Assembly (NCBI RefSeq): GCF_932294415.1
Contig: NC_065539.1
Span: forward strand, 34,660,001-34,724,000
Origin: Quercus robur
Taxonomy: Eukaryota; Streptophyta; Magnoliopsida; Fagales; Fagaceae
DNA length: 64,000 nucleotides
Direction of reading: 5' to 3'
Shown: one piece after another, positions 63,990 to 64,000 of the stretch
Position numbering within the stretch: position 1 is the stretch's first letter
Layout: every line of letters starts with the position of its first letter
Made by a program: the position numbers and the translations under genes
The notes under the pieces: model-generated
Told to the model about the DNA's origin: nothing
What the model saw: only the letters and a program-made list of their open reading frames with translations
The model's database searches: none

Positions 63990-64000
63990 CTGGGCTCAAG

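Larger units (their letters stand above)
55361..64000 (+). mobile_element. Ty3/Gypsy retrotransposon, Tat-like organisation, 3' end outside window
   Basis: 5' LTR, primer-binding site, gag, protease, reverse transcriptase, RNase H and integrase occur in Gypsy order on the + strand, followed by an 81-bp tandem array and an antisense gene. Antisense ORFs between pol and the 3' LTR are known from Tat-lineage elements such as Grande. The 3' LTR lies beyond base 64000. The 5 bp before the LTR are AGTAC, so AGTAC is the TSD expected after the 3' LTR. Confidence 0.92.

Overview
This is nuclear DNA of a flowering plant, most likely a woody eudicot. The evidence is spliced genes with GT-AG introns, a ribosomal-protein promoter with telo-box motifs, a SUVR-type SET-domain gene, a caleosin gene, and a dense load of plant transposons. 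A Fagales-like tree is possible, but that is only an impression from the repeat vocabulary. No bacterial, organellar or CRISPR features are present.

Layout. 1-4.7 kb is AT-rich intergenic DNA with SINEs and long A tracts. 7.4-12.4 kb (+) is an apparently intact nine-exon histone methyltransferase-like gene of the SUVR1/2/4 group; its probable 5' leader intron carries a SINE. 14.6-16.1 kb holds a dead NAM-associated/Myb-like transposon ORF cut by a solo LTR. 16.6-24.7 kb is one large repeat containing a 5.49-kb hAT transposon with an 8-bp target-site duplication (TSD) and a decayed transposase. 25.0-25.8 kb is a Gypsy reverse transcriptase relic. 27.35-30.43 kb (+) is a complete four-exon gene for ribosomal protein L23 (uL14).

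31-42 kb is a mosaic: a TIR element, a solo LTR, a 5'-truncated LINE split by a non-autonomous hAT, and an RNase H relic split by another hAT that is itself split by a solo LTR. 42.3-51.5 kb (-) is a six-exon caleosin/peroxygenase gene. It has a Copia retrotransposon in intron 1, a 1-kb TIR element inside exon 3, and a one-base deletion in exon 4, so it is called a pseudogene. 52.1-54.6 kb is a 2.5-kb solo LTR filled with minisatellites. From 55.36 kb to the window end runs a Ty3/Gypsy element of Tat-like organisation: 5' LTR, primer-binding site, gag-pol with nonsense codons but no frameshift, an 81-bp tandem array, and an antisense intron-containing coiled-coil gene.

How it fits together. 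Only SUVR and RPL23 look functional. Most of the rest is mobile DNA whose borders could be fixed by TSDs found by eye. The most notable items are the antisense spliced gene in the Gypsy element, the multiply hit caleosin gene, the three-level nest at 39.5-41.9 kb, and a recurring pattern in which stop codons of dead elements fit C-to-T or G-to-A transitions (CAG to TAG, CGA to TGA, TGG to TAG), as expected after cytosine methylation.
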